Notes: generated by a model from the letters alone, not told the origin. A DNA stretch of 51,257 bases from Desulfuromonadales bacterium (GCA_013377095.1 JACAAY010000027.1:1-51257); one strand, 5' to 3'. Shown: positions 17,137 through 29,457, numbered from the stretch's first letter. Numbers and translations: made by a program.

Positions 17137-20100
17137 GTGGAAGATTATTTCAGTTTTTTTGATAAACCCAAAGATCCGCTCCATTTTTCTGCAATACGGA
17201 TATCCGTTTCATCACCGGAAAAGATTCGAGAGCGTTCACACGGAGAAGTTAAAAAGCCGGAGACCATTAATTATCGTACGTTCAAACCTGAGCGTGATGG
17301 TTTATTTTGTGCCAAAATTTTTGGGCCCACAAAAGATTACGAGTGTAACTGCGGTAAATACAAACGCATGAAGCACCGCGGTATAATCTGCGAGAAATGC
17401 GGTGTAGAAGTCATTCCCTCTAAAGTTCGCCGTGAACGCCTGGGACATATTGATTTGGCTACGCCGGTTGCACATATCTGGTTTCTCAAGTCACTGCCGT
17501 CTCGAATTGGAAACCTGCTTGATATAACTTTAAAGGACCTCGAGAAAGTTCTTTATTTTGAAGCATTTGTAATTAGTAATCCCAAAAATACGCCTCTGCA
17601 GTTTTGCGAGGTGATGTCCGAGGAAAAATTCCTTAAAGCGCAGCAGGAGTTCGGCACAGATGCATTCGATGGTGGTATGGGAGCGGAAGCCATCAGGGAG
17701 TGTCTGAAGTCGATTAATCTTGACGAACTGTCTGGTCTATTGCGCACTGAAATGATGGAGTCCACCAGTGAGGCAAAACGCAAAAAAACTGCAAAGCGTC
17801 TTAAAGTACTGGAGGCATTCAAGTCTTCCGGCAACAAGCCAGAGTGGATGATTCTTGAATGTATACCGGTGTTGCCCCCGGAACTGAGACCCTTGGTACC
17901 GTTGGATGGTGGACGTTTTGCAACGTCAGATCTAAATGATCTCTACCGAAGGGTTATTAACCGTAACAACCGCTTGAAGCGGCTGGTGGAGTTGCAAGCG
18001 CCTGAAGTGATCATACGAAATGAAAAGCGTATGCTACAGGAAGCAGTGGATGCATTGTTTGATAATGGCCGTCGCGGAAGGGCGATTGCTGGGCCGAACA
18101 AGCGTCCCTTGAAATCCCTCTCCGACATGTTGAAGGGTAAATCAGGGCGCTTTAGACAAAATCTGCTTGGTAAGCGAGTTGACTATTCCGGGCGCTCCGT
18201 TATCGTCGTTGGCCCGGAACTCAAACTCCATCAATGTGGTCTCCCTAAAAAAATGGCCTTGGAGCTGTTTAAGCCATTTATTTACAATAAGCTTGAGGAG
18301 CGTGGCTACGTAACAACCATCAAGAGCGCAAAAAAGATGGTAGAGAAGGAGCGCCCCGAAGTCTGGGATGTCCTTGAAGAGGTTATTAAGGAGCATCCGG
18401 TTATGTTGAACCGCGCTCCGACCCTGCATCGTCTCGGTATTCAGGCCTTTGAACCTGTGCTGATTGAAGGCAAGGCCATTCAGCTTCATCCACTGGTTTG
18501 TACTGCTTTCAATGCCGACTTTGACGGTGACCAGATGGCTGTACATCTGCCGCTTTCCGTGGAAAGCCAGGTAGAAGCCCGTGTCCTGATGATGTCAACC
18601 AACAATATCCTCTCACCTGCACATGGAAAACCTATTATTGTGCCATCGCAGGATATGGTTCTGGGCGCGTACTACATGACCCGTGACAGACTCTATGAAC
18701 CCGAGCTGGACGAAGAAACCGGTAAGGAAAAGCTAGATGCCGGAAGCGGCATGCCTCTATACCGGAAAGTCAAGGGAACCGGTAAAATATTCTCCGGCCC
18801 GGATGAGGTTCGTATCGCATTTGACGCTGGTGAAGTCGATATGCAGGCTACGATCAAGGTTCGCATGAAGAACCTTGTTACCGATGAAAAATCCCAGCTG
18901 ATTGACACTACGGCTGGTCGTATCATTCTGAGGGAAATTCTGCCCGATTCTGTTCCTTTTAGTGCTGTCAATAAGGTGATGAACAAGAAGGAATTATCCA
19001 ACCTTGTCGATACCTGTTATCGAATGGCTGACAACAAAGAAACCGTAATTCTTGCAGACAAATTGAAAGACATCGGATTCCGCTATGCCAATCTGGCAGG
19101 AATCTCAATCTGTCTTGATGATATGGTTATCCCTGAAGGTAAAACCGCCATTCTCGCAAAGGCTGAGGAAGAGGTTAAAGAAATTCAGAATCAGTATACC
19201 GAGGGTCTTATCACCGACGGGGAGCGCTATAACAAGGTAATCGATATTTGGGCGAAGGCTACCGAGGATATCGCAAAAGATATGCTTGATAATCTTTCGA
19301 AGGAAAAGTTTTATGTGGAAGGTTTGGGTGTTTGTGAAGAATCATCTTTCAACGCCATTCACATGATGGCGGATTCCGGAGCAAGGGGCTCTGCCCAGCA
19401 GATTCGTCAGTTGGCGGGTATGCGTGGTTTGATGGCCAAGCCGTCGGGTGAAATTATTGAAACCCCTATTACCGCCAATTTCCGTGAGGGCTTAACAGTC
19501 CTACAATACTTTATCTCAACCCATGGCGCACGTAAGGGCTTGGCTGATACTGCACTCAAAACTGCAAACTCCGGTTATCTGACCCGCCGTCTGGTTGACG
19601 TTGCCCAAGATGCAATCATTGCAGAAGACGATTGTGGAACATTGGATGGGTTGATTGTCTCGTCGTTAACAGAGGGTGGCGAAATAATTGAACACATCGG
19701 CGATAGAATCCTCGGTCGTGTAGCTCTTGACGATATTCTTGACCCGATAACCGACGAGATACTGGTGGCGGCAAATGAGGAAATCGATGAGTCATTGGTT
19801 AAGCGGATTGAAGACTCAGGACTAGAAAAAGTAAAGATTCGTTCCGTATTAACCTGTCAAAGTCGTCGTGGCATCTGCTCCAAGTGCTATGGCCGCGACT
19901 TGGCGCGTGGGCATAGTGTCAATTTGGGTGAGGCTGTCGGAGTCATTGCAGCACAGTCGATTGGAGAACCTGGTACACAGCTCACGATGCGTACATTCCA
20001 CATCGGTGGAACGGCATCCCGACGTGCAGAACAGACGTCACTTGAGTCGCGTACCGATGGTATTCTCAAGTTTATCAACCTGAATACGGTTGTTAACGCT

Positions 20101-21357
20101 GAAGGACACCACATCGTTATGAACCGCAATGGCGAAATTGCCGTGGTAGATGAAACCGGCCGTGAACGCGAAAAGTATGTTGTTGTGTATGGTGCAAAAA
20201 TAAAGATAGCCCCCGGTGGCAAGGTTACGCAGGGCGGAATTCTGGCAGAATGGGATCCGTATACCATGCCGATTCTCACTGAATTTGCCGGTAAGGTTAA
20301 GTTTGGTGATATCATTGAGGGTGTAACGATGGAGGAGCAGCTCGATGAAGTTACCGGCCTCTCTCGTAAAGTTATTATTGAATCAAAAGATAGTGACAAG
20401 AGACCTCGCATCGCCATTAAAAGTATTGCCGGCGACTCACCTGATGCGACAAGTAGCACCATCGGGCGTTATTTCCTGCCCGTAGGTGCCAATATAGCAG
20501 TTCATGATGATGCAGCAATCAGTGCTGGTGATATCATTGCCAAAATCCCCCGTGAAACAACAAAAACCAAGGATATCACAGGTGGTTTGCCACGGGTTGC
20601 AGAACTGTTTGAGGCTCGCAAGCCTAAGGATTTTGCTGTCATAACTGAAATAGACGGACGTGTTTCGTACGGTAAAGATGCCAAGGGAAAACGTAAAGTA
20701 ATTGTCACGCCGGAAATGGGTGAGCCAAAAGAATATCTGATCCCCAAAGGGAAACACATCAGTGTTCATGAGGGCGACCACGTACGTGCCGGTGAACCGT
20801 TAATGGATGGCTCATCCAATCCACATGATATTCTTCGAGTGCTTGGTGTTAAGGAGCTTGCCAAATATCTCGTTGATGAAGTGCAGGAGGTTTATCGTTT
20901 ACAAGGCGTAAAAATCAACGATAAACACATAGAGGTTATAGTGCGTCAGATGCTCAGGCGCGTACGAATCAAAGACGTTGGGGATACCGGTTTGTTGGTC
21001 GATGACCAGGTTGAACGTTGGGTATTTGAATCAGAGAACCAAAAAGCATTTAACGATAATAAGCGGCCTGCTATTGCTGAACCGTTACTGCTGGGTATTA
21101 CCAAGGCGTCACTTTCAACAGAATCGTTTATTTCCGCGGCCTCATTCCAGGAGACAACGAAGGTGCTGACACAGGCAGCCATTGAGGGAAAAATCGATCA
21201 TCTCAGGGGACTTAAAGAAAATGTGATCATGGGGAGACTGATTCCTGCGGGTACCGGTCTTGCCACATACAGGAATGTGCGCATGCTAACGGACGTTTCC
21301 GAGCCAGAGAATATTATTTCAAGCATTACCCAGGAAGAGGCGCTGGAAGCCGCTTAG
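17137..21357 (+). CDS. rpoC: DNA-directed RNA polymerase subunit beta'
   Basis: A 1406-residue catalytic subunit. The N-terminal zinc ribbon reads CNCGKYK...CEKCGVEV. The active-site motif [12 protein letters not shown] has its magnesium-binding aspartates at 461, 463 and 465 (E. coli 460, 462, 464). The second zinc site is in [15 protein letters not shown], and the trigger-loop region follows with [16 protein letters not shown]. The GTG start at 17137 has GGAGGAG upstream. A terminator follows the stop codon directly, so rpoBC and the str-S10 block are separate transcripts at least in part. Confidence 0.98.
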   Translation: MEDYFSFFDKPKDPLHFSAIRISVSSPEKIRERSHGEVKKPETINYRTFKPERDGLFCAKIFGPTKDYECNCGKYKRMKHRGIICEKCGVEVIPSKVRRERLGHIDLATPVAHIWFLKSLPSRIGNLLDITLKDLEKVLYFEAFVISNPKNTPLQFCEVMSEEKFLKAQQEFGTDAFDGGMGAEAIRECLKSINLDELSGLLRTEMMESTSEAKRKKTAKRLKVLEAFKSSGNKPEWMILECIPVLPPELRPLVPLDGGRFATSDLNDLYRRVINRNNRLKRLVELQAPEVIIRNEKRMLQEAVDALFDNGRRGRAIAGPNKRPLKSLSDMLKGKSGRFRQNLLGKRVDYSGRSVIVVGPELKLHQCGLPKKMALELFKPFIYNKLEERGYVTTIKSAKKMVEKERPEVWDVLEEVIKEHPVMLNRAPTLHRLGIQAFEPVLIEGKAIQLHPLVCTAFNADFDGDQMAVHLPLSVESQVEARVLMMSTNNILSPAHGKPIIVPSQDMVLGAYYMTRDRLYEPELDEETGKEKLDAGSGMPLYRKVKGTGKIFSGPDEVRIAFDAGEVDMQATIKVRMKNLVTDEKSQLIDTTAGRIILREILPDSVPFSAVNKVMNKKELSNLVDTCYRMADNKETVILADKLKDIGFRYANLAGISICLDDMVIPEGKTAILAKAEEEVKEIQNQYTEGLITDGERYNKVIDIWAKATEDIAKDMLDNLSKEKFYVEGLGVCEESSFNAIHMMADSGARGSAQQIRQLAGMRGLMAKPSGEIIETPITANFREGLTVLQYFISTHGARKGLADTALKTANSGYLTRRLVDVAQDAIIAEDDCGTLDGLIVSSLTEGGEIIEHIGDRILGRVALDDILDPITDEILVAANEEIDESLVKRIEDSGLEKVKIRSVLTCQSRRGICSKCYGRDLARGHSVNLGEAVGVIAAQSIGEPGTQLTMRTFHIGGTASRRAEQTSLESRTDGILKFINLNTVVNAEGHHIVMNRNGEIAVVDETGREREKYVVVYGAKIKIAPGGKVTQGGILAEWDPYTMPILTEFAGKVKFGDIIEGVTMEEQLDEVTGLSRKVIIESKDSDKRPRIAIKSIAGDSPDATSSTIGRYFLPVGANIAVHDDAAISAGDIIAKIPRETTKTKDITGGLPRVAELFEARKPKDFAVITEIDGRVSYGKDAKGKRKVIVTPEMGEPKEYLIPKGKHISVHEGDHVRAGEPLMDGSSNPHDILRVLGVKELAKYLVDEVQEVYRLQGVKINDKHIEVIVRQMLRRVRIKDVGDTGLLVDDQVERWVFESENQKAFNDNKRPAIAEPLLLGITKASLSTESFISAASFQETTKVLTQAAIEGKIDHLRGLKENVIMGRLIPAGTGLATYRNVRMLTDVSEPENIISSITQEEALEAA

Positions 21358-21371
21358 TAGGGGTTTTTGAG

Positions 21372-21413
21372 CAGGTCGATAGGGGGGAATTCCCTCTGTC
21401 GGCCTGTTTTTTT
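21372..21413 (+). terminator. Rho-independent terminator after rpoC
   Basis: CAGGTCGATAGGGGG pairs with CCCTCTGTCGGCCTG (with G-U wobbles) around a short loop and is followed by seven T at 21407-21413. It begins 15 bp after the rpoC stop. Confidence 0.85.
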
Positions 21414-21494
21414 ATGTCTGTTGTGTGAATCGCAAACATGCTCAATGCCTTTTGAGGCTTAACGTATTATTTTTTCAAGCGTGCGATTTAAATG

Positions 21495-21523
21495 TTGACA
21501 GGTGTATTTTAATCCCGTATATA
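21495..21523 (+). promoter_or_regulatory. Sigma-70 promoter of the str-S10-spc-alpha block
   Basis: A consensus TTGACA (21495-21500), an exact 17-bp spacer and TATATA (21518-21523). It lies after the rpoC terminator and about 320 bp before rpsL, and is the best sigma-70 match noticed in the window. A second TTGACA at 21762-21767 has only a poor -10 (TAGTTT) and may be chance. Confidence 0.75.
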
Positions 21524-21529
21524 TATTGT

Positions 21530-21845
21530 CTCTTTAAGGTCTGGTGCCCAAGACTAAGTATGTCTTGAATCTGAATGGAGATGCCGTTTTTTTGCGGTCT
21601 ACACCTATTCCATTCCCCACCAAGCATGCGAGTGGTATTCGCATAATGGCACAGATCTTAAGCAATTGTTGATTTATACTTTTTGTTTTGCCCTTGTGAC
21701 AAGATCAATGTTTCTGCTTCGAGTGTATCTGTCGTCGGGGTTCTGGTTGTTGAGAAATGCCTTGACATTGTGCTGGGCGATTGTTAGTTTCACTGTCCGC
21801 TCAGTTGGGCGGTAAGCTTATTTTTGCTGGGAGAGTTTATTAATT
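21530..21845 (+). promoter_or_regulatory. Long 5' leader of the rpsL mRNA
   Basis: About 316 nt separate the predicted transcription start from the rpsL ATG with no open frame of note. A short stem AAGAC/GTCTT sits at 21550-21566, and several T-rich runs follow. I see no known riboswitch or ribosomal-protein leader signature. The length alone suggests regulation, or a second promoter near 21762. Confidence 0.4.
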
Positions 21846-22217
21846 ATGCCAACGATTAATCAGTTGATTCGTATCGGCAGGGAAAGCAAGCGTGATAAGT
21901 CGACCGCGCCTGCTCTCAAGTGCTGTCCTCAAAAACGAGGTGTTTGTACCAGAGTGTATACAACGACACCCAAAAAACCTAACTCTGCACTCCGCAAGGT
22001 TGCCAGGGTGCGCCTGACAAATGGCATCGAAGTAACGTCATATATACCGGGCGTCGGCCACAATCTTCAAGAGCATTCGGTGGTTTTGATCCGGGGTGGC
22101 AGGGTAAAAGACCTTCCTGGGGTTCGTTACCATATTGTTCGCGGTACACTTGATTCCGTGGGCGTGAAAGACCGCAAAAAAAGTCGTTCGAAGTACGGCG
22201 CTAAGCGGCCAAAATAA
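21846..22217 (+). CDS. rpsL: 30S ribosomal protein S12
   Basis: A 123-residue decoding-site protein. The conserved loop [13 protein letters not shown] (Lys43 region) and [10 protein letters not shown] are wild type, so nothing here predicts streptomycin resistance. An Ile-Asn-Gln-Leu-Ile N-terminus and a [13 protein letters not shown] tail are standard. GGGAG lies 10 bp upstream of the ATG. It is the first gene of the str operon. Confidence 0.98.
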   Translation: MPTINQLIRIGRESKRDKSTAPALKCCPQKRGVCTRVYTTTPKKPNSALRKVARVRLTNGIEVTSYIPGVGHNLQEHSVVLIRGGRVKDLPGVRYHIVRGTLDSVGVKDRKKSRSKYGAKRPK

Positions 22218-22247
22218 TTACTCGCTTTTTAAATCAAGGGGTTTTGT

Positions 22248-22718
22248 ATGCCTAGAAGAAGAGAAGTTCCTAAAAGAAATATACTGCCTGACCCAAAGTT
22301 CCATGACAAAACGGTTGCAAAGTTGATCAACGTCTTGATGCTTGCTGGAAAAAAAAGCATTGCTGAATCAATCTTATATGGTGCTCTGGAGATTGTAGCT
22401 CAGAAATCAAATGAAGAGGCCGTAAAGGTTCTTAAGAAGGGTCTTGATAATATAAAACCGGCTCTGGAAGTCAAGTCGCGCAGGGTTGGCGGTTCCACCT
22501 ATCAGGTCCCTATCGAGGTTAGGCCGGATCGTCGTGTCTCATTGGCAATGCGCTGGTTGATAAAGTACTCCACGGCTCGTAGTGAAAAGACCATGAAAGA
22601 TAAGTTGGCCGGCGAAATACTCGATGCCTTTAATAACCGCGGCGCAGCAGTCAAGAAGCGTGAAGATGTTCATAAGATGGCAGAGGCAAACCGTGCTTTT
22701 GCCCACTATCGCTGGTGA
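22248..22718 (+). CDS. rpsG: 30S ribosomal protein S7
   Basis: A 156-residue protein that nucleates assembly of the 30S head. The N-terminus [17 protein letters not shown] and the segment [19 protein letters not shown] are diagnostic. S7 represses str operon translation in E. coli; whether that holds here is not visible. It lies 30 bp after rpsL. Confidence 0.98.
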   Translation: MPRRREVPKRNILPDPKFHDKTVAKLINVLMLAGKKSIAESILYGALEIVAQKSNEEAVKVLKKGLDNIKPALEVKSRRVGGSTYQVPIEVRPDRRVSLAMRWLIKYSTARSEKTMKDKLAGEILDAFNNRGAAVKKREDVHKMAEANRAFAHYRW

Positions 22719-22743
22719 TCAGTAATATTATCCGGAGGAATCT

Positions 22744-24822
22744 GTGCCCCGTTTAGCACCACTTGAAAAATATAGAAACATCGGAATTATGGCTCATATT
22801 GACGCTGGTAAAACAACGACAACCGAGCGTATTCTTTACTATACTGGAGTTTCACATAAAATTGGTGAGGTTCATGACGGTACAGCCACCATGGACTGGA
22901 TGGAGCAGGAGCAGGAAAGAGGGATTACTATAACCTCTGCAGCAACTACCTGCTCTTGGCGCGATCATCTGATAAACATAATTGATACGCCAGGCCATGT
23001 TGATTTTACCATAGAAGTTGAGCGATCCCTTCGTGTTTTGGATGGTGCTGTTGCAGTCTTTTGTTCTGTTGGTGGAGTTGAGCCACAGTCGGAAACCGTA
23101 TGGAGGCAAGCTGATAAGTACGGTGTGCCGAGGATTGCATTTATAAATAAGATGGATCGCGTTGGTGCAGATTTCTACCGCGGTGTACAGATGATCAAGG
23201 ATCGTCTGAAAGCAAATCCGCTTCCAATTCAAATTCCCATTGGAAAAGAAGAAAACTTTAAGGGTGTTATCGATCTTGTGCGCATGAAAGCTGTAATCTG
23301 GGAAGATGAGGCTTTGGGCGCAAATTATCATGAAGAAGATATCCCTTCAGATTTGTTGGAAGAAGCAAAAGAATACCGCGAAAAAATGATAGAAGAGATT
23401 TCCAGTCACGATGATGCTCTCATGGATAAGTACTTGAGTGGCGAACAGTTGACTGACGAAGAAATAATGTTGGCAATTCGCACGTGTACCATAAACATAA
23501 AAATATATCCGGTAATCTGTGGTACTGCGTTTAAAAATAAGGGCGTACAAAATTTACTTGACGCAGTTGTTGACTATATGCCATCGCCACTTGACATACC
23601 GGCAATAAAGGGCATCGACGCTGACAGTGGCGAAGAGGTTGAACGTATTGCTTCTGACAGTGCACCGTTTTCTGCACTTGGTTTTAAAATTATGACCGAC
23701 CCTTTTGTCGGGCAACTTACCTTTTTTAGGGTGTATTCTGGAGTCGTGAATTCAGGGTCGTACATTTACAACTCGACGAAGGGCAAGAAAGAGCGTATTG
23801 GCCGAATACTAAAAATGCACGCAAATAAGCGTGAGGAAATAAAAGAAGTATATGCGGGTGATATAGCTGCTGCTGTTGGTCTGAAGTACACAACGACTGG
23901 TGACACGCTTTGCAATGAAGAAAACGCGGTTATTTTGGAATCGATAGATTTTCCCGAACCGGTAATCTCTATTGCTATTGAACCTAAAACAAAAGCTGAT
24001 CAGGAAAAATTAGGACTCAGCCTCCAAAAACTTGCCAGTGAAGATCCATCTTTTCGTGTAAAAACAGACGAAGAAACTGGGCAAACAATCATTTCAGGCA
24101 TGGGTGAGTTACACCTTGAAATTATCGTTGACCGACTGATGCGCGAATTCAAAGTTCAGGCAAATGTTGGAAAACCACAGGTTGCCTATCGCGAAACTAT
24201 CTCTAAAAAAGTAAAAGTAGAAGGTAAATTTGTTAGACAATCAGGTGGCCGTGGTCAATATGGCCATGTTTGGCTTGAAGTTGAACCGCAAGAAGCAGGT
24301 AAGGGTTTTGAATTTGTTGATGCCATCAAGGGTGGTGTGGTGCCGCGTGAGTATATTCCCGCAGTTGGTAAGGGAATTCTTGAAGCAACTGAGAATGGTG
24401 TTCTTGCGGGATTTCCTGTAGTTGATGTAAAAGTAACACTAATAGACGGCTCTTATCACGAAGTTGACTCATCCGAGATGGCATTTAAAATTGCCGGCTC
24501 AATGGGTTTTAAAGAAGGGTGCCAAAAAGCGTCCCCCATAATTCTTGAACCTATAGTATCTGTTGAAGTTGTCGTCTCTGAGGAGTACATGGGAGACGTT
24601 ATCGGCGACTTGAACTCAAGACGCGGTCGCATCATGGGTATGGATACGCGCGCTGGGGCACAAATAATTAGTGCGATGGTGCCAATGGCATCCATGTTTG
24701 GATATTCAACTGATTTACGTTCAGCAACTCAAGGGCGTGCAACATATTCAATGACATTTGACCACTATGAGCCGGTACCGAAATCGGTAGCCGAAGAAAT
24801 AGTTGCAAAAGCAAAAGGCTAG
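22744..24822 (+). CDS. fusA: Elongation factor G
   Basis: A 692-residue translocation GTPase. The P-loop [15 protein letters not shown] is near residue 16, then [23 protein letters not shown] and NKMDR. Domain IV and V motifs ([23 protein letters not shown]) are intact. It uses a GTG start at 22744 with CGGAGGAA upstream. The codon choice is noticeably more A/T-ending than in the tuf gene that follows. Confidence 0.98.
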   Translation: MPRLAPLEKYRNIGIMAHIDAGKTTTTERILYYTGVSHKIGEVHDGTATMDWMEQEQERGITITSAATTCSWRDHLINIIDTPGHVDFTIEVERSLRVLDGAVAVFCSVGGVEPQSETVWRQADKYGVPRIAFINKMDRVGADFYRGVQMIKDRLKANPLPIQIPIGKEENFKGVIDLVRMKAVIWEDEALGANYHEEDIPSDLLEEAKEYREKMIEEISSHDDALMDKYLSGEQLTDEEIMLAIRTCTINIKIYPVICGTAFKNKGVQNLLDAVVDYMPSPLDIPAIKGIDADSGEEVERIASDSAPFSALGFKIMTDPFVGQLTFFRVYSGVVNSGSYIYNSTKGKKERIGRILKMHANKREEIKEVYAGDIAAAVGLKYTTTGDTLCNEENAVILESIDFPEPVISIAIEPKTKADQEKLGLSLQKLASEDPSFRVKTDEETGQTIISGMGELHLEIIVDRLMREFKVQANVGKPQVAYRETISKKVKVEGKFVRQSGGRGQYGHVWLEVEPQEAGKGFEFVDAIKGGVVPREYIPAVGKGILEATENGVLAGFPVVDVKVTLIDGSYHEVDSSEMAFKIAGSMGFKEGCQKASPIILEPIVSVEVVVSEEYMGDVIGDLNSRRGRIMGMDTRAGAQIISAMVPMASMFGYSTDLRSATQGRATYSMTFDHYEPVPKSVAEEIVAKAKG

Positions 24823-24850
24823 AAAACAGAAATAAGGAGGGCCCGTTATC

Positions 24851-26041
24851 ATGGCGAAGGCTAAATTTGAGCGCAACAAACCGCATGTAAACATTGGCAC
24901 GATTGGTCACGTTGACCACGGCAAGACCACATTGACTGCTGCAATAACCAAGGTACTGGCAGGCAAGGGTCAGGCTGAATTCAAAGCCTTCGACCAGATC
25001 GATAATGCGCCGGAAGAACGTGAGCGCGGCATCACCATTGCCACTGCCCACGTTGAATATGAAACTGACAATCGTCACTACGCCCATGTGGACTGTCCGG
25101 GTCATGCTGATTACGTCAAGAACATGATCACAGGTGCTGCACAGATGGACGGTGCGATACTTGTCGTATCGGCAGCCGATGGCCCGATGCCCCAGACCCG
25201 CGAGCACATCCTGCTTGCCCGTCAGGTAGGCGTTCCCTACATGGTTGTGTACCTGAACAAAGCCGACATGGTTGATGATGAAGAGCTTCTTGAGCTTGTC
25301 GAGCTTGAAATTCGCGAACTTCTATCGTCCTACGATTTTCCGGGCGACGATATTCCAATCATCAAGGGCTCTGCACTTAAAGCCCTTGAGGGTGAAAAAA
25401 GTGAGCTTGGCGAAGACTCCATCAACAAACTTATGGACGCGGTCGACAGTTACATACCGAATCCGGAACGCGCCATTGACAAACCCTTCCTGATGCCGGT
25501 AGAAGACGTATTCTCCATCTCAGGACGCGGAACTGTTGCAACCGGTCGTGTTGAGCGCGGTATCATAAAAGTCGGTGAAGAAGTCGAGGTTGTCGGTATC
25601 AAAGCAACCGCCAAAACCACCGTCACCGGTGTCGAAATGTTCCGTAAGCTTCTCGATGAAGGACGTGCTGGCGACAACATCGGCGCACTTCTCCGCGGAA
25701 TCAAGCGTGAGGAGATCGAGCGTGGTCAAGTTCTTGCCAAACCCGGCTCAATCACTCCGCACACGAAATTTAAGGCTGAGGCGTACATACTCAGTAAAGA
25801 GGAGGGTGGTCGTCATACACCGTTCTTCAACGGATATCGCCCCCAGTTTTACTTCCGTACAACAGACGTTACCGGTATTGTTGACCTGCCAGCCGGCACA
25901 GAGATGGTCATGCCTGGAGACAATGTTGCTGTCACCGTAAACCTGATCACTCCGATCGCCATGGATGAAGGTCTGCGCTTTGCCATCCGTGAAGGCGGCC
26001 GTACCGTTGGCGCCGGCGTCGTCAGCTCGATTATTGAATAA
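24851..26041 (+). CDS. tuf: Elongation factor Tu, second copy
   Basis: Same 396-residue protein as at 7740-8930. The DNA also appears identical through the coding region, including third codon positions, since all overlapping reading frames give the same translations. Identity starts at the ribosome binding site (AAGGAGGGCC) and stops at the last base of the stop codon (TAG in the first copy, TAA here). It occupies the usual str position after fusA. Confidence 0.98.
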   Translation: MAKAKFERNKPHVNIGTIGHVDHGKTTLTAAITKVLAGKGQAEFKAFDQIDNAPEERERGITIATAHVEYETDNRHYAHVDCPGHADYVKNMITGAAQMDGAILVVSAADGPMPQTREHILLARQVGVPYMVVYLNKADMVDDEELLELVELEIRELLSSYDFPGDDIPIIKGSALKALEGEKSELGEDSINKLMDAVDSYIPNPERAIDKPFLMPVEDVFSISGRGTVATGRVERGIIKVGEEVEVVGIKATAKTTVTGVEMFRKLLDEGRAGDNIGALLRGIKREEIERGQVLAKPGSITPHTKFKAEAYILSKEEGGRHTPFFNGYRPQFYFRTTDVTGIVDLPAGTEMVMPGDNVAVTVNLITPIAMDEGLRFAIREGGRTVGAGVVSSIIE

Positions 26042-26060
26042 AAACGTAACGAGGATATCA

Positions 26061-26369
26061 ATGCAGAGCCAGAAAATCAGAATTCGCCTTAAGGCATATG
26101 ACCATAAGTTGCTTGATGTATCCGTAACAGAGATTGTTGATACTGCAAAAAGAACAGGTGCTCGTGTTGCGGGCCCGATTCCTCTTCCGACGGTAATCAA
26201 TAAATATTGTGTGCTTCGTGGTCCACATGTAGATAAGAAATCCAGGGATCAGTTTGAAATACGGACTCATAAAAGGCTTATTGATATACTTGACCCTACC
26301 CAACAGACGGTAGATGCCCTTATGAAGTTGGATTTGGCTGCTGGCGTTGATGTAGAAATTAAATTGTAG
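26061..26369 (+). CDS. rpsJ: 30S ribosomal protein S10 (NusE)
   Basis: A 102-residue protein starting [19 protein letters not shown] and containing [13 protein letters not shown]. It works in the 30S head and in NusB-dependent antitermination. The start is the ATG at 26061 after CGAGGA; the open frame extending back into tuf is not used. It lies 19 bp after tuf and opens the S10 cluster. Confidence 0.97.
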   Translation: MQSQKIRIRLKAYDHKLLDVSVTEIVDTAKRTGARVAGPIPLPTVINKYCVLRGPHVDKKSRDQFEIRTHKRLIDILDPTQQTVDALMKLDLAAGVDVEIKL

Positions 26370-26395
26370 AGTACTTTTTTCGAATAGGACATGAC

Positions 26396-27025
26396 ATGAA
26401 AAAAGGTATTATTGGAATAAAGTTGGGGATGACCCAACTATTTTTAGAAGACGGTACTTGCATACCTGTAACTGTCGTGCAGGCTGGCCCTTGTGTTGTT
26501 ACTCAGAAAAAAACCGTTTCTTCAGATGGTTATGACTCAGTTCAAGTTGGCTTTGAATCTATTGCTGCCTCGACTGTTACAAAGCCTAAGTTAGGGCATT
26601 GTGCGAAAACGGGGCAGGGAGCATTCAGGTATTTAAAAGAACTCAAATTTGATGAGCGACCGGAGTTGAATCTTGGCGACGTGCTGACAGTTGAACAATT
26701 TGAGCCTGGTGACTTTGTAGATGTTTCAGGCACAAGCATCGGAAAAGGCTTTCAGGGTGTTATTAAACGCTATAACTTTAGGGGTGGGCGTGCCTCACAC
26801 GGTTCGCGCTTTCATCGGGCACCTGGTTCCATAGGTGCTTCAGCGACTCCTTCGAGAGTGTTTAAAAATAAGAAAATGCCTGGACAGCTTGGAAATGAGC
26901 AGGTAACTATCCAGCGTCTTCAAATTGTACGTGTTGAAACCGCTGATAATCTCCTCATGATTAAAGGTGCAATACCTGGCCATCGTAACAACGTTGTTCT
27001 TATTAAGAACAGCGTAAAAGCTTAA
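26396..27025 (+). CDS. rplC: 50S ribosomal protein L3
   Basis: A 209-residue early-assembly protein near the peptidyl transferase centre. [14 protein letters not shown] opens the protein; [16 protein letters not shown] and [14 protein letters not shown] are the conserved core. It belongs to the S10 operon, 26 bp after rpsJ. Confidence 0.97.
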   Translation: MKKGIIGIKLGMTQLFLEDGTCIPVTVVQAGPCVVTQKKTVSSDGYDSVQVGFESIAASTVTKPKLGHCAKTGQGAFRYLKELKFDERPELNLGDVLTVEQFEPGDFVDVSGTSIGKGFQGVIKRYNFRGGRASHGSRFHRAPGSIGASATPSRVFKNKKMPGQLGNEQVTIQRLQIVRVETADNLLMIKGAIPGHRNNVVLIKNSVKA

Positions 27026-27040
27026 GCAGGAGTACTTGGT

Positions 27041-27664
27041 ATGCCTTCGATTGCAGTTTACAACATGAATAAAGAGCAAGTCGGCGAAATTCAACTGTCT
27101 GATTTGATCTTTAACACAGAGGTTAAGGAACATTTAATGCATCTGGCGCTTCGTATTCAGCTTGCAAACAGGCGAGCAGGTACGGTTAAAACCAAGACGC
27201 GTTCTGAAGTTGCGGGCAGCGGTAAAAAGCCTTTTAAACAAAAAGGAACGGGTGGCGCGCGTCAGGGATGTGTAAGAGCCCCGCAGTATCCGGGGGGCGG
27301 AGTTGCGTTTGGCCCCAGGCCAAAAGTATACAATCTCAGTATGAATAAAAAAGCTCGGAAAGCTGCTATTTGCTCTGCTCTTTCCTATCAGTATAAAAAT
27401 AGTCGTATAACTGTTATGGATATGTTGGATTTTAAATCAATATCCACAAAAGACTTTGTGGGATTTATGAAGCGATTCGAAATGGATCGGTTTCTATTGA
27501 TTACTGATGATGTTTCAAATAATTTGCACCTCTCATGTCGGAATGTACCACATGTAAAGCTTCTGAAGCATGATGCACTTAACATCCATGATCTCCTGAA
27601 GTATAAAAATCTTATTATTACTCAGGGAGCACTCCAATCTGTAGAAGGAGCTCTGCATATATGA
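27041..27664 (+). CDS. rplD: 50S ribosomal protein L4
   Basis: A 207-residue protein lining the peptide exit tunnel. The loop [21 protein letters not shown] and the following ARQG segment is the tunnel extension. In gamma-proteobacteria L4 regulates the S10 operon; no such leader is obvious here. It overlaps rplW by 4 bp (ATGA). Confidence 0.97.
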   Translation: MPSIAVYNMNKEQVGEIQLSDLIFNTEVKEHLMHLALRIQLANRRAGTVKTKTRSEVAGSGKKPFKQKGTGGARQGCVRAPQYPGGGVAFGPRPKVYNLSMNKKARKAAICSALSYQYKNSRITVMDMLDFKSISTKDFVGFMKRFEMDRFLLITDDVSNNLHLSCRNVPHVKLLKHDALNIHDLLKYKNLIITQGALQSVEGALHI

Positions 27665-27945
27665 ACATTTATTCAGTCATAAAGAAACCGCACGTGACCG
27701 AAAAAACATCTTTGGGTGGTGAAGCAACAAATACGGTTGCCATTGTGGTTGATAGAGAAGCAAATAAAATTGAGATTAAGAATGCTGTTGAGACTTTATT
27801 CAAAGTTAAAGTAGACAATGTCAGAACTGTCAATGTTGCGGGTAAAGTAAAACGATTTGGTCGAAATTATGGAAAACACTCAAACTGGAAAAAAGCCTAT
27901 GTGACCCTCCAACAGGGTCAGTCTTTAGATTTTTTTGAGGTTTAA
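27661..27945 (+). CDS. rplW: 50S ribosomal protein L23
   Basis: A 94-residue protein at the tunnel exit, a docking site for signal recognition particle and trigger factor. It contains [12 protein letters not shown] and [15 protein letters not shown]. The start overlaps the rplD stop by 4 bp, which couples their translation. Confidence 0.97.
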   Translation: MNIYSVIKKPHVTEKTSLGGEATNTVAIVVDREANKIEIKNAVETLFKVKVDNVRTVNVAGKVKRFGRNYGKHSNWKKAYVTLQQGQSLDFFEV

Positions 27946-27966
27946 TCAACATTTTCGGGGTTCACA

Positions 27967-28791
27967 ATGGGAATCAAGATTTATAAGCCAACATCGCCAG
28001 GCCGTAGACATCAGACCTGCTCGACGTTTGAAGAGATTACAACATCCACGCCTGAAAAATCTCTTCTGATTAGTTTGAAGAAATCAGGCGGTAGAAATGC
28101 ACTCGGCCGAATAACCTCGCGACACCAAGGTGGAGGCCATAAACAGAAGTATCGAATAATTGACTTTCGTCGTGATAAATTGAGTATCCCAGCAAAGGTT
28201 GCAAGCATAGAGTACGATCCTTGTCGCAGTGCTCGTATCGCCTTACTGCACTATGCTGATGGCGAGAAGCGGTACATTTTGTCTCCTTTAGACCTCAAGG
28301 TTGGAGATACGGTAATTAGTGGTCCGGATGCAGACATTAAGCCGGGTAATGCACTTCCGTTAAAGGCAATCCCGCTGGGCACCATAATTCATAATGTTGA
28401 ACTTAAGCTTGGTAAGGGTGCCCAACTTGCTAGGAGCGCAGGTACTTTCGCTCAGCTCATGGCAAAAGAAGGCAGGTATTCACAGGTTAAGCTGCCATCT
28501 GGAGAAGTGCGTATGGTTCTTCAGGACTGTTACGCAACAATAGGACAGGTTGGCAATCTTGATCACGAAAAAGTAAGTATTGGTAAAGCTGGTCGCTCAC
28601 GATGGCTTGGCAAGAGACCCAAAGTGCGCGGCGTGGCAATGAACCCGGTTGACCATCCACATGGTGGTGGTGAAGGCCGCACATCCGGTGGACGTCATCC
28701 TGTAACTCCGTGGGGTATTCCGACCAAAGGTTATAAAACAAGGTCAAATAAATCAACTGATCGCTTTATTGTTAAGAAGCGAAACAAATAG
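27967..28791 (+). CDS. rplB: 50S ribosomal protein L2
   Basis: A 274-residue protein needed for subunit association and peptidyl transfer. The strongly conserved C-terminal motif [18 protein letters not shown] is intact. [18 protein letters not shown] is the N-terminal rRNA-binding part. Standard length. Confidence 0.98.
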   Translation: MGIKIYKPTSPGRRHQTCSTFEEITTSTPEKSLLISLKKSGGRNALGRITSRHQGGGHKQKYRIIDFRRDKLSIPAKVASIEYDPCRSARIALLHYADGEKRYILSPLDLKVGDTVISGPDADIKPGNALPLKAIPLGTIIHNVELKLGKGAQLARSAGTFAQLMAKEGRYSQVKLPSGEVRMVLQDCYATIGQVGNLDHEKVSIGKAGRSRWLGKRPKVRGVAMNPVDHPHGGGEGRTSGGRHPVTPWGIPTKGYKTRSNKSTDRFIVKKRNK

Positions 28792-28805
28792 TGTGAGGAC
28801 TTAAA

Positions 28806-29084
28806 ATGGCACGCTCAATAAAAAAAGGACCATTTGTTGATGAGCATCTTTATAAAAAAGTGCTTGCTGAAGGTCCAAGCTCCAAAAAAATAATTAAGAC
28901 ATGGTCACGAAGATCTACGATTACTCCTGATTTTATCGGCATCAGTTTTGCGGTACACAACGGGAAAAAATTTGTTCCTGTGTATGTGACGGAAAATATG
29001 GTGGGTCATAAGCTGGGTGAATTTTCTCCCACGAGGACCTTTCATGGTCATGCAGCTGACAGAAAGAGCAAAGTTAAGAAGTAG
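28806..29084 (+). CDS. rpsS: 30S ribosomal protein S19
   Basis: A 92-residue head protein beginning [15 protein letters not shown], with [16 protein letters not shown] and [15 protein letters not shown]. It lies 14 bp after rplB. Confidence 0.98.
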   Translation: MARSIKKGPFVDEHLYKKVLAEGPSSKKIIKTWSRRSTITPDFIGISFAVHNGKKFVPVYVTENMVGHKLGEFSPTRTFHGHAADRKSKVKK

Positions 29085-29098
29085 CAAAGGAGTTTTAA

Positions 29099-29434
29099 AT
29101 GGAATCCAGTGCAAAACTGACATCAGTTCGACTTTCTCCACGTAAAACCAGGCTGGTTGTCGATCTCGTCAGAGGCAAAGTAATTCAAGAGGCACTTAAT
29201 AATTTAAGGTTCCTTCCACAGCCTTCAGCAAAGCTTATTTCCAAATTATTAAAGTCGGCCGTTGCAAATGCAGAGCAAAAAGGTGTGTCAGATGTGGATA
29301 GATTATATGTAAAGTCCATTTATGTTGATGGCGGTGCAGTTTTAAAGCGGTTTTTGCCTCGTGCTATGGGACGTGCAAGTAAGATCCGCAAGGCAACTAG
29401 CCATATAAACGTAACGCTGTCAGATTCGAAATAG
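29099..29434 (+). CDS. rplV: 50S ribosomal protein L22
   Basis: A 111-residue protein whose loop reaches into the exit tunnel. It contains [17 protein letters not shown] and the tunnel loop [17 protein letters not shown]. No macrolide-type loop deletion is seen. Confidence 0.97.
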   Translation: MESSAKLTSVRLSPRKTRLVVDLVRGKVIQEALNNLRFLPQPSAKLISKLLKSAVANAEQKGVSDVDRLYVKSIYVDGGAVLKRFLPRAMGRASKIRKATSHINVTLSDSK

Positions 29435-29457
29435 TTTCATTTTCGCGGAGGTGTAGT

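Noticed and set aside
21762..21790. Second promoter before rpsL
   Set aside because: The -35 is perfect but the -10 (TAGTTT) matches only three bases at 17-bp spacing, so it is not called as a feature.
24668..25207. 179-residue minus-strand open frame over fusA/tuf
   Set aside because: It is antisense to two essential genes, and the part over tuf is repeated at the first tuf copy for the same reason.
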